From JAERML01 sp035687895 (GTDB lineage Bacteria; Bacteroidota; Ignavibacteria; UBA10030; UBA6906), in NCBI GenBank assembly GCA_035687895.1, contig DASRUE010000258.1, forward strand, positions 1 through 19,400: a DNA stretch of 19,400 nucleotides, in the 5' to 3' direction. A model generated the notes under the pieces. It was not told where the DNA came from and made no database searches. It saw only the letters and a program-made list of their open reading frames with translations. The position numbers were made by a program, and so were the translations under genes. Below are positions 1 through 7,971 of the stretch, in pieces; within the stretch, counting starts at the first letter, position 1, and every line of letters starts with the position of its first letter.

Positions 1-368
1 AGCATTGTCCATAAGCTAATTGCGGCAACTCCACCCGTCTTGAAGGTGGTGTGGAAGATCACCAGGACGGGGCCCAAAAGACACAGAAAGATGTGGAATT
101 CAAGCCACCGTGAGAGCTTCCCCAGATCCCATAGTGCTCGAACTCGCTTGCGGGTGGAGTAAGTACTTACGCCGACAATGATCATTGTCGCTCCGATGAT
201 CCCGAGACCGAGACTGTAGTTCCCCGATGTCTTCATCATTTCATAGTCGCTCCGAAAGGGGCGTTCATGGACCGGTGTAAAGTAATAGCCAAATCCCCTG
301 AGCCCAACGGCAACCACAGCAGCAATGGTAATGAAAAAGAGAAACGCTATAAAAATTCTATGTGCCAT
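1..368 (-). CDS. Ferric-reductase-like transmembrane protein, 3' end missing
   Basis: An open frame starts at ATG 368 and runs without a stop through base 1, so at least 122 residues are present and the C-terminus lies outside the window. The start MAHRIFIAFLFFITIAAVVA is a membrane segment (about residues 4-23). A second hydrophobic segment covers about 52-68 and a third about 91-108. The third contains His92 and His106, an H-X13-H spacing typical of b-haem ligation in ferric-reductase-like and cytochrome b-like membrane proteins. By inference it is a haem-b inner-membrane electron carrier. No clear ribosome binding site precedes the ATG. It is separated from the upstream minus-strand gene by about 380 bases and a terminator-like hairpin, so it is probably its own unit. 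The family assignment rests on topology and the His pair only. Confidence 0.6.
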   Translation of the reverse strand, partial: MAHRIFIAFLFFITIAAVVAVGLRGFGYYFTPVHERPFRSDYEMMKTSGNYSLGLGIIGATMIIVGVSTYSTRKRVRALWDLGKLSRWLEFHIFLCLLGPVLVIFHTTFKTGGVAAISLWTM

Positions 369-547
369 GGGGTGTTAAGAACAAGATTCTCTTCCCAAAA
401 ATCAACGTGTGTGATGTGAATTTTCCTTAACCTTCCCTCTCAATGATTCTAAGTTGAATTTTTCAATGCAACACAAAGGGAAACAGGGCACGCTCATAGA
501 TACCCTGCGCGATATGTCATCAAGTTGTAGCATCATCTCACCGGAGC

Positions 548-586
548 AAGACCGTGGTCTTCGAAGCCCGCGCGCGCTACGAAGAC
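548..586. repeat. Overlapping palindromes (possible alternative hairpins)
   Basis: AAGACC-GT-GGTCTT (548-561) is a perfect 14-base palindrome. Its right arm overlaps a second, longer imperfect palindrome of 30 bases (557-586) with outer arms GTCTTCG and CGAAGAC around a GC-rich core that is itself nearly self-complementary. The GGTCTTCG segment can pair either with the left or the right partner, so the two hairpins exclude each other in RNA. It lies about 180 bases upstream of the partial membrane-protein gene. Function is unknown: it could be an operator, an attenuator-like leader or a remnant. Confidence 0.45.
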
Positions 587-670
587 TGCTGCGCGACAAC
601 TGCCGCAGCCAATAATGAGTAGTACAACTGTATGGAATAACCTACCCATATTGAGCGGATGGATTTGCCG

Positions 671-714
671 ATTAAAATGGTTCGTCCTCCTCACTTGCGT
701 CAAGAGAGGAGGAC
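671..714 (-). terminator. Hairpin terminator after the NHL/T9SS gene
   Basis: Read on the minus strand, GTCCTCCTC (714-706) pairs perfectly with GAGGAGGAC (692-684), a 9 bp stem around a 13-base loop. It is followed by GAACCATTTTAAT. The T-run is short and offset by about five bases, so termination may be partial. Its position about 30 bases after the stop at 746 fits the end of the eight-gene minus-strand group. Confidence 0.55.
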
Positions 715-745
715 AACCTTCTTCAGTCGTACGATTCGTTCTGCC

Positions 746-3157
746 CTATCTCAACAGAAGCATCTTGCGGGTTTCAGAGAACCCGCCCGACTTGATCTGA
801 TAGAAATATACCCCCGATGCAAGCGCACGGCCCGAAGAGTTCTGTCCATTGAACCGGATCTCATACGTCCCTGCTGCTTGCTGATCGTTTACGAGCGTGG
901 CCACCTCGCGACCCGCGATATCATATACTTTCAACAACACCGAACCGTCCGCAGGAACGGCGTAGCGAATCACAGTGGACGGATTGAAAGGATTGGGATA
1001 ATTCTGTTCAAGTTTGTATGCTGTCGGCAACGAGCCATCCAGTTGTTTCGGCGCAAATCCTCTACCGGTCTCTTTGAACCAGAGCTGTGAGACGATTGCC
1101 GAACCTCCAGCCTGACTGTTGATGCTGATGGTTGCCTCTCCCCCGGCATAACTGTCCTTGGGCAGCTTGATGTAGTCAATCTTCGTTGACGTGCTGCTTA
1201 CCGACACTGTCTCATGGAGCCGCATCCCGTTCACGGTCATGTCCTGCTGTCGCGGGATGTTGTCGTGCGCGACATACTCGGCAGCAACCATGTACTCGCT
1301 CTCCGGATTGAGGCCGTTAAACCGATACCGCACAGACGACGGATCCTCGTTCGCCGTCTGCGAGGGGTCGGAACCCCATCGTACGGCGCTTCCCTGAACG
1401 AGGTGCGCATCGTCTGACGCAACCGTGCTGCCACTGTTTTCCCAGTAATATAGTGGCAGGTAGAACTCGGTCCTGGAAATGGTCGGCTCATCCCTGTAGG
1501 AAGGGACAGCCCCGATTTCGTAACGATACGTTCCTGCGGGCACCTGTTCCCCTGCATCGTTCCGGCGATCCCACACCAGACTCTTCGCCCCGGATACCAT
1601 CCAGGAAGAACTCAGCGTGCGAACAAGTTTGTCCGCGCCGTCGTAAATTCTGACACCCACATTGCCAAAGTCGGTCAACGTGAATGTGTTCTCGATCGCC
1701 GCGATGTCTTCATCCGCGTGGAAGATGATATTCTTCAGACCGAGACCCAGCGTTCGCCTTTGTGCGCCGCTGGCATCCGACCAGCGTTCAACCGCAAACA
1801 TCTGATCGAACCCGGCCCAGTACGTCCCCTGACCGTCCACGACAATCTTCCCAAAGGGGACATCCACATTGCCAAGGGCAGCAAACGTATCGTCGTTCCC
1901 CTGGGCATCAAGGAGCTCCAGCGCAGCCGTATACTTGAATACGCGCGAGTGGATATTGTCGACAACGTACACGTTGCCAAAATGGTCCGCTTTGATCGCC
2001 TTGAAGTACTCTCTATAACTTCCTTTCAGTTCCTTGATGAGTGATAGCTCGGAACCAAGATCATCAAACACGCGGATGCGTTTGGCAAGCTTGTCCACAA
2101 CATAGACGAGCCCATTGCCCGCGCCGTTCCACTTGCCCACGAGGACACTCGTCGGCGAGTCGAAGCCATCGAACGTCGCTGCCAACGTTGCGCCCGCGGG
2201 GCCGATGGCATACTTCAAGACGACATTCCGTGATGCGTCTGCGACATAGAGCGCGTCGTCAGCAGTGTTGAGTGGTGTACCATTGTCATCCAGCGCAATG
2301 TCGGTTGGGTTGGCAACATCCGGTATGATAAACCGGGGCTGGAGTTGTGCATCGTTTCCTTCTCCGACAACCCGCAGGGCCAGGATGCGGTTGTTCTCCA
2401 ACTCTCCCACAAACACGTCACCGTCTGCATCCACGGCAATTGCGGAAGGACCGGCGACGTCATACGCACGGATCCACCGGTTCATATTGCCATACACAAT
2501 CCGATTCCAGGACGGATCGGTAACAAACTGAATGTATGTGGCCGAGACATACGGAGCGGTCTGAGTATAATGAGCATGATAGTATGAGGCAGTTTTCTCC
2601 GGCGTGGAGAAGAGAGTCCGGTCGATCATGGACTGGGTAACGCCTCGCGATAGTCTGTCGATCCCGTTATCCCTGCTGATCGGAGTGGCAATGAACGTCT
2701 CCCCGACAGAAGGGCCCGCACTTGACATAATCGTCGAGCGGGGCTGACCGTCATGCTGTGGCGACACCGTCATTCTCCCACCAACTACCATCCAGGTGTT
2801 GTTCCGTTTCTCAAACTGGAGTTGTTCGCCGGGCCGGACTTCCGCCGTTGCCGCATTGCCGTTGACGCGCACGTCTGCTTTGCGCAACGCAATGGCTGCC
2901 CGTTTTGTCGCGGACTCATCGGTGCTCACGATCGACGCCAGGGAAACACCCTGGGCTACGTGCTTCCGCACAATTCTCTCGCTTCCTCGCCCCATGGCAA
3001 CAGCCCGCAGTTCATCTACTACGAACTGGATCTGTGCCTCATCGGAAACACGTGCCCAGTGAGCTCCAAGAGCTTCCGGCGACTTTACCTCGCCTGTAAA
3101 GCCTACCGTAATGCCGAGCACACTTATCACAGTCAGCAACAGCAGAGATCGTATCAT
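746..3157 (-). CDS. NHL-repeat / FlgD-like secreted protein with T9SS type A sorting domain
   Basis: This is an 803-residue protein with an N-terminal signal peptide (MIRSLLLLTVISVLGITVGF). A beta-propeller of NHL-like repeats spans about 235-460; motifs such as PSAIAVDADGDVFV, PTDIALDD, ALYVADASRNVVLKY and GNVYVVDNIHSRVFKY are visible. A FlgD-like Ig domain follows at about 490-550 (VWDRRNDAGEQVPAGTYRYE), then a region of about 575-690 that may be a carbohydrate-binding-like fold. The last roughly 95 residues form a type IX secretion sorting domain (NYPNPFNPSTVIRY, YDIAGREVATLVN, GVYFYQIKSG, end KMLLLR). Such domains direct export across the outer membrane and anchoring or release at the surface. 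GGGGAGGAG lies just before the ATG and sets the start. It is the last gene of the minus-strand group, 38 bases after the DUF3570 gene. The ligand of the propeller is unknown. Confidence 0.9.
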   Translation of the reverse strand: MIRSLLLLTVISVLGITVGFTGEVKSPEALGAHWARVSDEAQIQFVVDELRAVAMGRGSERIVRKHVAQGVSLASIVSTDESATKRAAIALRKADVRVNGNAATAEVRPGEQLQFEKRNNTWMVVGGRMTVSPQHDGQPRSTIMSSAGPSVGETFIATPISRDNGIDRLSRGVTQSMIDRTLFSTPEKTASYYHAHYTQTAPYVSATYIQFVTDPSWNRIVYGNMNRWIRAYDVAGPSAIAVDADGDVFVGELENNRILALRVVGEGNDAQLQPRFIIPDVANPTDIALDDNGTPLNTADDALYVADASRNVVLKYAIGPAGATLAATFDGFDSPTSVLVGKWNGAGNGLVYVVDKLAKRIRVFDDLGSELSLIKELKGSYREYFKAIKADHFGNVYVVDNIHSRVFKYTAALELLDAQGNDDTFAALGNVDVPFGKIVVDGQGTYWAGFDQMFAVERWSDASGAQRRTLGLGLKNIIFHADEDIAAIENTFTLTDFGNVGVRIYDGADKLVRTLSSSWMVSGAKSLVWDRRNDAGEQVPAGTYRYEIGAVPSYRDEPTISRTEFYLPLYYWENSGSTVASDDAHLVQGSAVRWGSDPSQTANEDPSSVRYRFNGLNPESEYMVAAEYVAHDNIPRQQDMTVNGMRLHETVSVSSTSTKIDYIKLPKDSYAGGEATISINSQAGGSAIVSQLWFKETGRGFAPKQLDGSLPTAYKLEQNYPNPFNPSTVIRYAVPADGSVLLKVYDIAGREVATLVNDQQAAGTYEIRFNGQNSSGRALASGVYFYQIKSGGFSETRKMLLLR

Positions 3158-3195
3158 ATTCTCCTCCCCAAGTATGAATGCCGGTGTATCTTCTG

Positions 3196-4335
3196 CTAGA
3201 TCGAAAATTTCAAGCTCGCCTGGAGGATGTCCGCTGAAAACTCCAGATTGTTAAAGTACCGGAAGTACATGAATTCAATGGATGAATTCTGCAAAAAGTC
3301 CAGATCGGGGTTGGAGCGCCCGAGTCCACGCAAGAGGTATTCAAGACTGAACCCGAAGTTGTTGGAACTGAATTTCTTCAGTTTGTAATCTGCAGTCCGC
3401 AGCGCTCCATTCAGGTATTCCGACCCGGTATATGTCTTCTGTGTGAAGTACGCAGCATTCTGTGTATAATACCGGTAGTCCACACCGAAAATCAGGTCAT
3501 TGATGATGTACTTATTGAACCGGATCTCGCCGGTGTGAGAGCGGACCTTCCACGTATCAAAATAATACCGATAGCTGCCAATCAACGACGCTTTGATCGT
3601 TGGTATCATCTGACTAATCTTGCCGGAGGCGGCCTGGCGCGTCCGCTTTGAAGGATGCAATTCGTCTGTCAACGTTGTCCCGCTAAGATCGGTAACCCGG
3701 ACTTGCCTGTATGGATCGCTGAGGAAGCCGGAAAGAACTACATGGTCATAGCTCAGGTCGAGCACTGTTGTTGGTGAAAGGAGTTGATTGATGTTGACCG
3801 TGCCGGTGATTGTCTTCTTCCTTTTGTTGACGAGGTCCCCAGCATCCTGGATTTTTCCCACCAGATCGTGATTGTACTGACCCCGGAGCGTGATCGTGGT
3901 GTTCTTATTGTTCAACTCCTGACTGAAGGTGCCGATGACTGCGCTGGAGGTGTAGTCCACTTCCTGGCTACGATAGAAATTGGCCGCAAATGTTGACGTT
4001 GCCCCAATCCCTTGCTCTACTCCAACTATCACCTGCCCGCGACTCTTCTCGAACGGCTCGCTCTTTTTTCGCTGCGGCCGGGTGGCACCGGTAATCGCGG
4101 TAACGGGGGGAACAGTGACATTGTCCAGTTCAATATCAATTAGGAAAACTGTTTGCTGGAGAAGCTTCTTCGCCAGACTGAACGATGTCGTGACGACACT
4201 GTTTTCGCCGCTGTCCGAGAAGTAGTATGTCGTAAATCCCATCTGATCTCCCCCTGCCGCATATACCGGGGCAACTGCCCATAGAGTCATCAGGGGAAGG
4301 AGAACGACAGCAACCGGCTTTGCTATACGTCGCAT
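3196..4335 (-). CDS. DUF3570-type outer-membrane beta-barrel protein
   Basis: A 379-residue protein with a signal peptide (cut probably after PVYA, about residue 26) and then almost entirely alternating beta-strand sequence. It ends in LQASLKFSI, typical of an outer-membrane barrel with a hydrophobic last strand. Features such as GFTTYYFSDSGENSVVTTSFSLAKKL at the mature N-terminus, and later YDHVVLSGFLSDPYRQVRV, match what I recall of DUF3570. In many bacteria DUF3570 genes sit beside DUF4266 mini-lipoproteins, thioredoxin-like proteins and ApbE flavin transferases. Here the DUF4266 and thioredoxin partners lie directly upstream, 30 bases from this gene, but no ApbE gene is in view. The function of DUF3570 is not established. 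The ATG at 4335 lacks a strong ribosome binding site, so translational coupling or a weak signal is likely. Confidence 0.82.
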   Translation of the reverse strand: MRRIAKPVAVVLLPLMTLWAVAPVYAAGGDQMGFTTYYFSDSGENSVVTTSFSLAKKLLQQTVFLIDIELDNVTVPPVTAITGATRPQRKKSEPFEKSRGQVIVGVEQGIGATSTFAANFYRSQEVDYTSSAVIGTFSQELNNKNTTITLRGQYNHDLVGKIQDAGDLVNKRKKTITGTVNINQLLSPTTVLDLSYDHVVLSGFLSDPYRQVRVTDLSGTTLTDELHPSKRTRQAASGKISQMIPTIKASLIGSYRYYFDTWKVRSHTGEIRFNKYIINDLIFGVDYRYYTQNAAYFTQKTYTGSEYLNGALRTADYKLKKFSSNNFGFSLEYLLRGLGRSNPDLDFLQNSSIEFMYFRYFNNLEFSADILQASLKFSI

Positions 4336-4365
4336 ACAAGGCTCATGGAATATTGAGTCGATACA

Positions 4366-4590
4366 CTACTTCGCGCACCCACATCCCCCACCGATGCCGC
4401 TTGCCCCGCCGATGCTCCCCTCGCGAGTGGAGAAAAATTTCTGCTCAAGCGACTGCTTGGCAAATTGATTGTCCTGCATCATAATCGGATCGGTCAACTT
4501 CTCACGCTCATACGCTTTGACTGTGGCACATCCGGCGGCGGACAGTGCAGCCGCCCCCACAATAATGAATGCAAAGAACGTTCGCACCAC
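4366..4590 (-). CDS. DUF4266 mini-lipoprotein with C-terminal GGGCGC motif
   Basis: A small exported protein (about 74 residues). The hydrophobic leader ends at Cys21 in SAAGC, a plausible though not ideal lipobox. The mature part carries the DUF4266 hallmarks YEREKLTDPIM, a STREGSIGG segment, and a C-terminus ending GGGCGCAK. The start is GTG, not ATG. The ribosome binding site AGGAGG overlaps the TAG stop of the upstream thioredoxin gene; the GTG at 4587 has better spacing (7 bases) than the one at 4590, so the protein may begin one codon later. The two closing cysteines suggest metal or thiol chemistry at the membrane, and the thioredoxin gene directly upstream may keep them reduced. That role is an inference; the family has no settled function. 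Confidence 0.82.
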   Translation of the reverse strand: MVRTFFAFIIVGAAALSAAGCATVKAYEREKLTDPIMMQDNQFAKQSLEQKFFSTREGSIGGASGIGGGCGCAK

Positions 4591-4598
4591 ACCACCTC

Positions 4599-5090
4599 CT
4601 ATAATAGTCCCTGGATTTCTCTTTTGAACTGATCGAGGTCGTCGTCGGTGTACCCCACATGTACGTACCGGACAACACCTTTCCTGTCGATGATCAACGC
4701 CGATGGCATCACCGGTACATCGTACGTTGTCACCACATCCTTCTTCTCATCATAGAGAGCGATCAGCTTGACCCGGTTTTTCCTCAGAAACTCAACGGCC
4801 TTTTGTCGTTCATCATCGATATTGATAGCGATAACCTTCAGCCCGGGGTGGTTTGCCTCCATTGCCGCAAGTTGGGGAAGCGAACGCTTGCACGGCGCGC
4901 ACCAGCTTGCCCAGAAATCAACGACGACCACCTGACCCCGCAACTGCCCAAGGGAAAGTGTGGCGGTTCCGTCCATGGTGCGTAGCGAGAAACCGGGGGC
5001 AGGCTTTCCCACCCACTCCGGCCCCAGTGCGTACACTCTGGCGGTGAGTGCACACATTGTAAAGAGAATGACAAGAGATTGCTTCGTCAT
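4599..5090 (-). CDS. TlpA/ResA-type exported thioredoxin
   Basis: A 163-residue protein: signal peptide (MTKQSLVILFTMCALTARVYA), then a thioredoxin fold with the active site WCAPC (Cys64 and Cys67) and the cis-proline loop DVPVMPSALIID (Pro129). The order APGFSLRTMDG, VVVDFWASWCAPC, VIAINID is the usual TlpA/ResA layout for periplasmic disulfide reduction, often of cytochrome c haem-site cysteines. The frame is open further upstream to 5147, but ATG 5090 is preferred because it gives a proper signal peptide and has GAGG overlapping the TGA stop of the cytochrome gene (5098). Likely clients by position are the CxxCH sites of that cytochrome and the CGC tail of the DUF4266 protein; this is inferred. 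Confidence 0.9.
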   Translation of the reverse strand: MTKQSLVILFTMCALTARVYALGPEWVGKPAPGFSLRTMDGTATLSLGQLRGQVVVVDFWASWCAPCKRSLPQLAAMEANHPGLKVIAINIDDERQKAVEFLRKNRVKLIALYDEKKDVVTTYDVPVMPSALIIDRKGVVRYVHVGYTDDDLDQFKREIQGLL

Positions 5091-5097
5091 CGCATCC

Positions 5098-7332
5098 TCA
5101 ACGCGCGATCGTGTTGGAGTACTGGCTCCCCGCATCCAACCATTCAATGATGTTCAGCAACGGTTTGTTTGCCGGAAGGAATGGATCGATCCGGTTGTAT
5201 TGGTCCCGCGTCCAGAGTTGCGTATGGTCATAGCTCAAGGGGCGGTAGTCAGTGTTGCTGGAGCTATTGAGCTGCCTGCCATACATTACCCACATCAGTG
5301 GACTGCGTCGAGCACCATAGGGAGAAACATGATCGATCATTTGGTTCGTAGCGGTTCGATACCTCCCGTCCATCAGTGAATCGTACACAGAGGTGGTCGC
5401 ACTCATACTCGAGTTCGGTGGGGGTGGAGTCCTGTCAATCGCTAGATTCTCCAGCGAAAGGCCGCCTGCAGGGCCGCCCGGATTCGAAAGACCGTGGCAC
5501 GACTGGCAGCGAGATTCGAAGATTGCCTGGATCGTGTTGGTTCGGTTTGGTCGGTATCGGTCAAAGAAATCCATAGTGTCAGTAGGAGCAGGAGCCGCTG
5601 GGTGAGCGGTAGCCACGTCCGCGTTGTTGAAGCCGGAGTTGTAGATCGAGCCTGTCGCTTTGTTTCGGACCTGCATACTTGACATGACTTCAAGGTCGCT
5701 AATGATCCGGTCCCTGTCATGAGAGTCGTGGCAGCCGGTACAGAGTCGTCGTTCTCCCGGCATGACTTGCACCCACGTCAGCTGGTTTACAAGCATCATG
5801 CCGTACTGGTCGAGAGTCTGCATATGGAGTGACTTGTTCGCAGGTACCTCGACTGAGAACGAACCATCGGATCGGATGGGGGCATACCCGACCATGCGTT
5901 GCTTCTCGAAGTTTGTATTTCCGATCGGACCGCCACGCATGCTGCTATTGCGCGGCAAGGGGATGGCCTCCAGGATGCGGAGGTACTTCGCCTGGCCCAC
6001 GGAGCCGTCAGCATTGACGAACGCGGACGATGGTCGTGTCTGTCCGTCGGTTGTTGCCCGATCGTAGACGTTACCGTCAAAAAACATCCCCGTTTGCACG
6101 CCGGCCGCAATCGCCGCCGCAACATTGGGGTCCGTGGGAATAATAGCGGGAACACCGCCAGGGAGATTCTCGCGTGGCATGACGGGCACCGCATCGTACT
6201 CGTTGTATGCAGGATCGTTATAGATGAGCTGGACGTTATTTCCGTCTTTGTTCATTACATACAGCCCGTAGTCAACCTCCTCTTCTCCCATCCCGCTGAT
6301 TGGAATCGGTGACATGGAGACAATGATCCGTTCAACGTTCCTATCGATGATCGGGTGGGGTGTCTTGAATAATGCACTTGTTGGCGAATTCGTGTTGTTG
6401 AACGGGACTGTGGCAGGCGTGATGAAAGTCAGGTTGTCATCCGACTTTGAAATATCGATGATAGCAATAGCGCCTCCCTCGAACGGGGAATTCCGTTCCA
6501 TTACCGAACAGACTATCCCACCGTCGGAGAGTTCACGCTGTTCGAGGAACACACGGCTTCCGCTCTCGCGCGGGGAATGGTTGCCATAGAGAACAAATGG
6601 CCTCGTCCCGTCGGGGTTCATGACAAAGAGGGGAAACTTGTTGGGGTCGCCCAAGTGCTCCCACCGGCTGTAGAAGATTTTTCCGCTGGAATGAACAATT
6701 GGGTTTGTGTCATGGCTCTGATTGAACGACACTTGTCGAATATTGGTCAGCCTGCCGTTGGCTCCACGATCGCCTACGTGAAGCAACGGTGAAGATCGCC
6801 GCTCGTATTCGTCAACGATACCGGAGCGTGTTGAGGTGAACATGATCTGGCCATTGGGGAGATATGTAGGATCCATATCGTCGCTCCCCGTCTGGTCCGT
6901 CAGAGGGTTGAGGTTGCTTCCGTCCGCATTCATTTCATAGATGTGCCAGCGGTCGCCGCTGTTTTTCTTCATCGAGAAGAGTATCTTCCTCCCGTCATGC
7001 GAAACTTCGGGGTCTACGGCAGCGCCATACCGACGCGGATCGGACTGACCGGCGGTGGTGTATTGAGCTGTTAGATTTGTCAGCTCACCCTGACTGGAAA
7101 TTGGGCTGAGGAGGTACAGATCCGTACCGGGGTAATACTCATCAATGTTGCTTTCCATCGGGCCGCTCCCGTTGTTACGCTGGCTCGGTTCCTTCACAAA
7201 CACGAGCGCTGCGGAAGATCTCTGAAGAATATCATCGGGGGGGGATGAGCCGCATGAGGCAAGCACAAGCCCCAACACTGCAAAAGAGCCTCCGAATAGG
7301 AGACGTCGACACACCAACATTTGTGCGTTCAT
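5098..7332 (-). CDS. Di-haem c-type cytochrome lipoprotein, hydrazine-synthase-alpha-like
   Basis: A 744-residue protein. The leader has a perfect lipobox, LASC, with Cys27 as lipid site. Residues about 40-330 show TolB/PD40-like propeller motifs (VSHDGRKILFS, WHIYEMNADGSNLNPLT, PNGQIMFTSTR). A middle region contains GLYVMNKDGNNVQLIYNDPAYNEYDAVPV and resembles, from memory, the middle domain of the hydrazine synthase alpha subunit family. Two c-haem sites follow: CTGCH (531-535) and CQSCH (609-613), the second before a GxSLENL stretch typical of planctomycete-type cytochromes. True hydrazine synthase is confined to anammox bacteria, and no HzsB/C neighbours are seen, so the name marks similarity only. 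It is probably an outer-membrane-anchored redox protein. GAGG lies just before the ATG at 7332. Confidence 0.82.
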   Translation of the reverse strand: MNAQMLVCRRLLFGGSFAVLGLVLASCGSSPPDDILQRSSAALVFVKEPSQRNNGSGPMESNIDEYYPGTDLYLLSPISSQGELTNLTAQYTTAGQSDPRRYGAAVDPEVSHDGRKILFSMKKNSGDRWHIYEMNADGSNLNPLTDQTGSDDMDPTYLPNGQIMFTSTRSGIVDEYERRSSPLLHVGDRGANGRLTNIRQVSFNQSHDTNPIVHSSGKIFYSRWEHLGDPNKFPLFVMNPDGTRPFVLYGNHSPRESGSRVFLEQRELSDGGIVCSVMERNSPFEGGAIAIIDISKSDDNLTFITPATVPFNNTNSPTSALFKTPHPIIDRNVERIIVSMSPIPISGMGEEEVDYGLYVMNKDGNNVQLIYNDPAYNEYDAVPVMPRENLPGGVPAIIPTDPNVAAAIAAGVQTGMFFDGNVYDRATTDGQTRPSSAFVNADGSVGQAKYLRILEAIPLPRNSSMRGGPIGNTNFEKQRMVGYAPIRSDGSFSVEVPANKSLHMQTLDQYGMMLVNQLTWVQVMPGERRLCTGCHDSHDRDRIISDLEVMSSMQVRNKATGSIYNSGFNNADVATAHPAAPAPTDTMDFFDRYRPNRTNTIQAIFESRCQSCHGLSNPGGPAGGLSLENLAIDRTPPPPNSSMSATTSVYDSLMDGRYRTATNQMIDHVSPYGARRSPLMWVMYGRQLNSSSNTDYRPLSYDHTQLWTRDQYNRIDPFLPANKPLLNIIEWLDAGSQYSNTIAR

Positions 7333-7386
7333 ATGACCTCAGCTCATGAGATTGTGAGACATACCTGTAGCAAGTATCTCGTTGTA

Positions 7387-7947
7387 TTAGAAATAGAACT
7401 GTAACCCGAAGGTGAAGACCAGGTTGTGTGCGATATACGGATCGCTGTCATTGATCCTCTGGGAGAAAATCTGGTCACGGATATCGTACCGGACGCCAAG
7501 TTGGTTGGTCCCAAGAAATCCAGCTAAGGGGATTCGCTTGCCGAGTCCGAGGACACCGGCAAACGTGGACTCTCCTCCCTGGTTTAGACCGGCAACGCCG
7601 AAGGCAAAGAACGGCAGAAAACCGGAGGGGAATGCATCGTAGGCGAAGACAAATTCGTATGCGTACAGTCGCTCAGAACTAAACACCTGTGACTTGGCAA
7701 CATTCTCCAACACTCTGGAGCGCAGACTGCCAAACCCCAGCGATCCTTCCACGAAATACCTCCCCCCGAGAAAGAAATAATTGTACCGTACCCCAACGAA
7801 GTGGTTCGTACCGAATCCACTCGCTGCATAGGCGCCGGCCGAAAGGCTCAGACTGTTTTCATAGCGGAGTTGAGCGCGTGCGGATTCTTGCGCGGTAAAC
7901 GCCATGCTGCCAACAATTGTGATGTAGAGGAGGTACCGGTGTGTCAT
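7387..7947 (-). CDS. Predicted outer-membrane beta-barrel protein
   Basis: A 186-residue protein with a signal peptide ending at about SARA (residue 25) and a mature part made of short amphipathic strands separated by glycine-rich turns (YENSLSLSAGAYAASG, HFVGVRYNYFFLGG, YFVEGSLGFGSL). It ends in FTFGLQFYF, with the terminal aromatic expected for an outer-membrane barrel insertion signal. A GGAG sequence is spaced about eight bases before the ATG. It lies 24 bases after one barrel gene and 54 bases before the cytochrome lipoprotein gene. The family is not recognised beyond a generic eight-stranded barrel; the ligand is unknown. Confidence 0.75.
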   Translation of the reverse strand: MTHRYLLYITIVGSMAFTAQESARAQLRYENSLSLSAGAYAASGFGTNHFVGVRYNYFFLGGRYFVEGSLGFGSLRSRVLENVAKSQVFSSERLYAYEFVFAYDAFPSGFLPFFAFGVAGLNQGGESTFAGVLGLGKRIPLAGFLGTNQLGVRYDIRDQIFSQRINDSDPYIAHNLVFTFGLQFYF

Positions 7948-7971
7948 AGACTGTCTCCGTCCTGTCCTAAC

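Larger units (their letters stand above)
369..745. other. Intergenic stretch with hairpins, no supported gene
   Basis: No convincing gene is seen. A 65-residue minus-strand open frame (402-599) has no recognisable domain or ribosome binding site and looks like chance. The region holds the terminator-like hairpin after the NHL/T9SS gene (671-714), a cluster of overlapping palindromes (548-586), and the leader of the partial membrane-protein gene that starts at 368. No confident promoter could be picked. Confidence 0.5.

Noticed and set aside
402..599. A 65-residue minus-strand frame in the left intergenic region
   Set aside because: It has no recognisable domain, no ribosome binding site and overlaps the palindromes at 548-586.
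2753..3199. A 148-residue plus-strand frame opposite the start of the NHL/T9SS gene
   Set aside because: It is antisense to a gene with signal peptide and strong ribosome binding site, and carries no domain.
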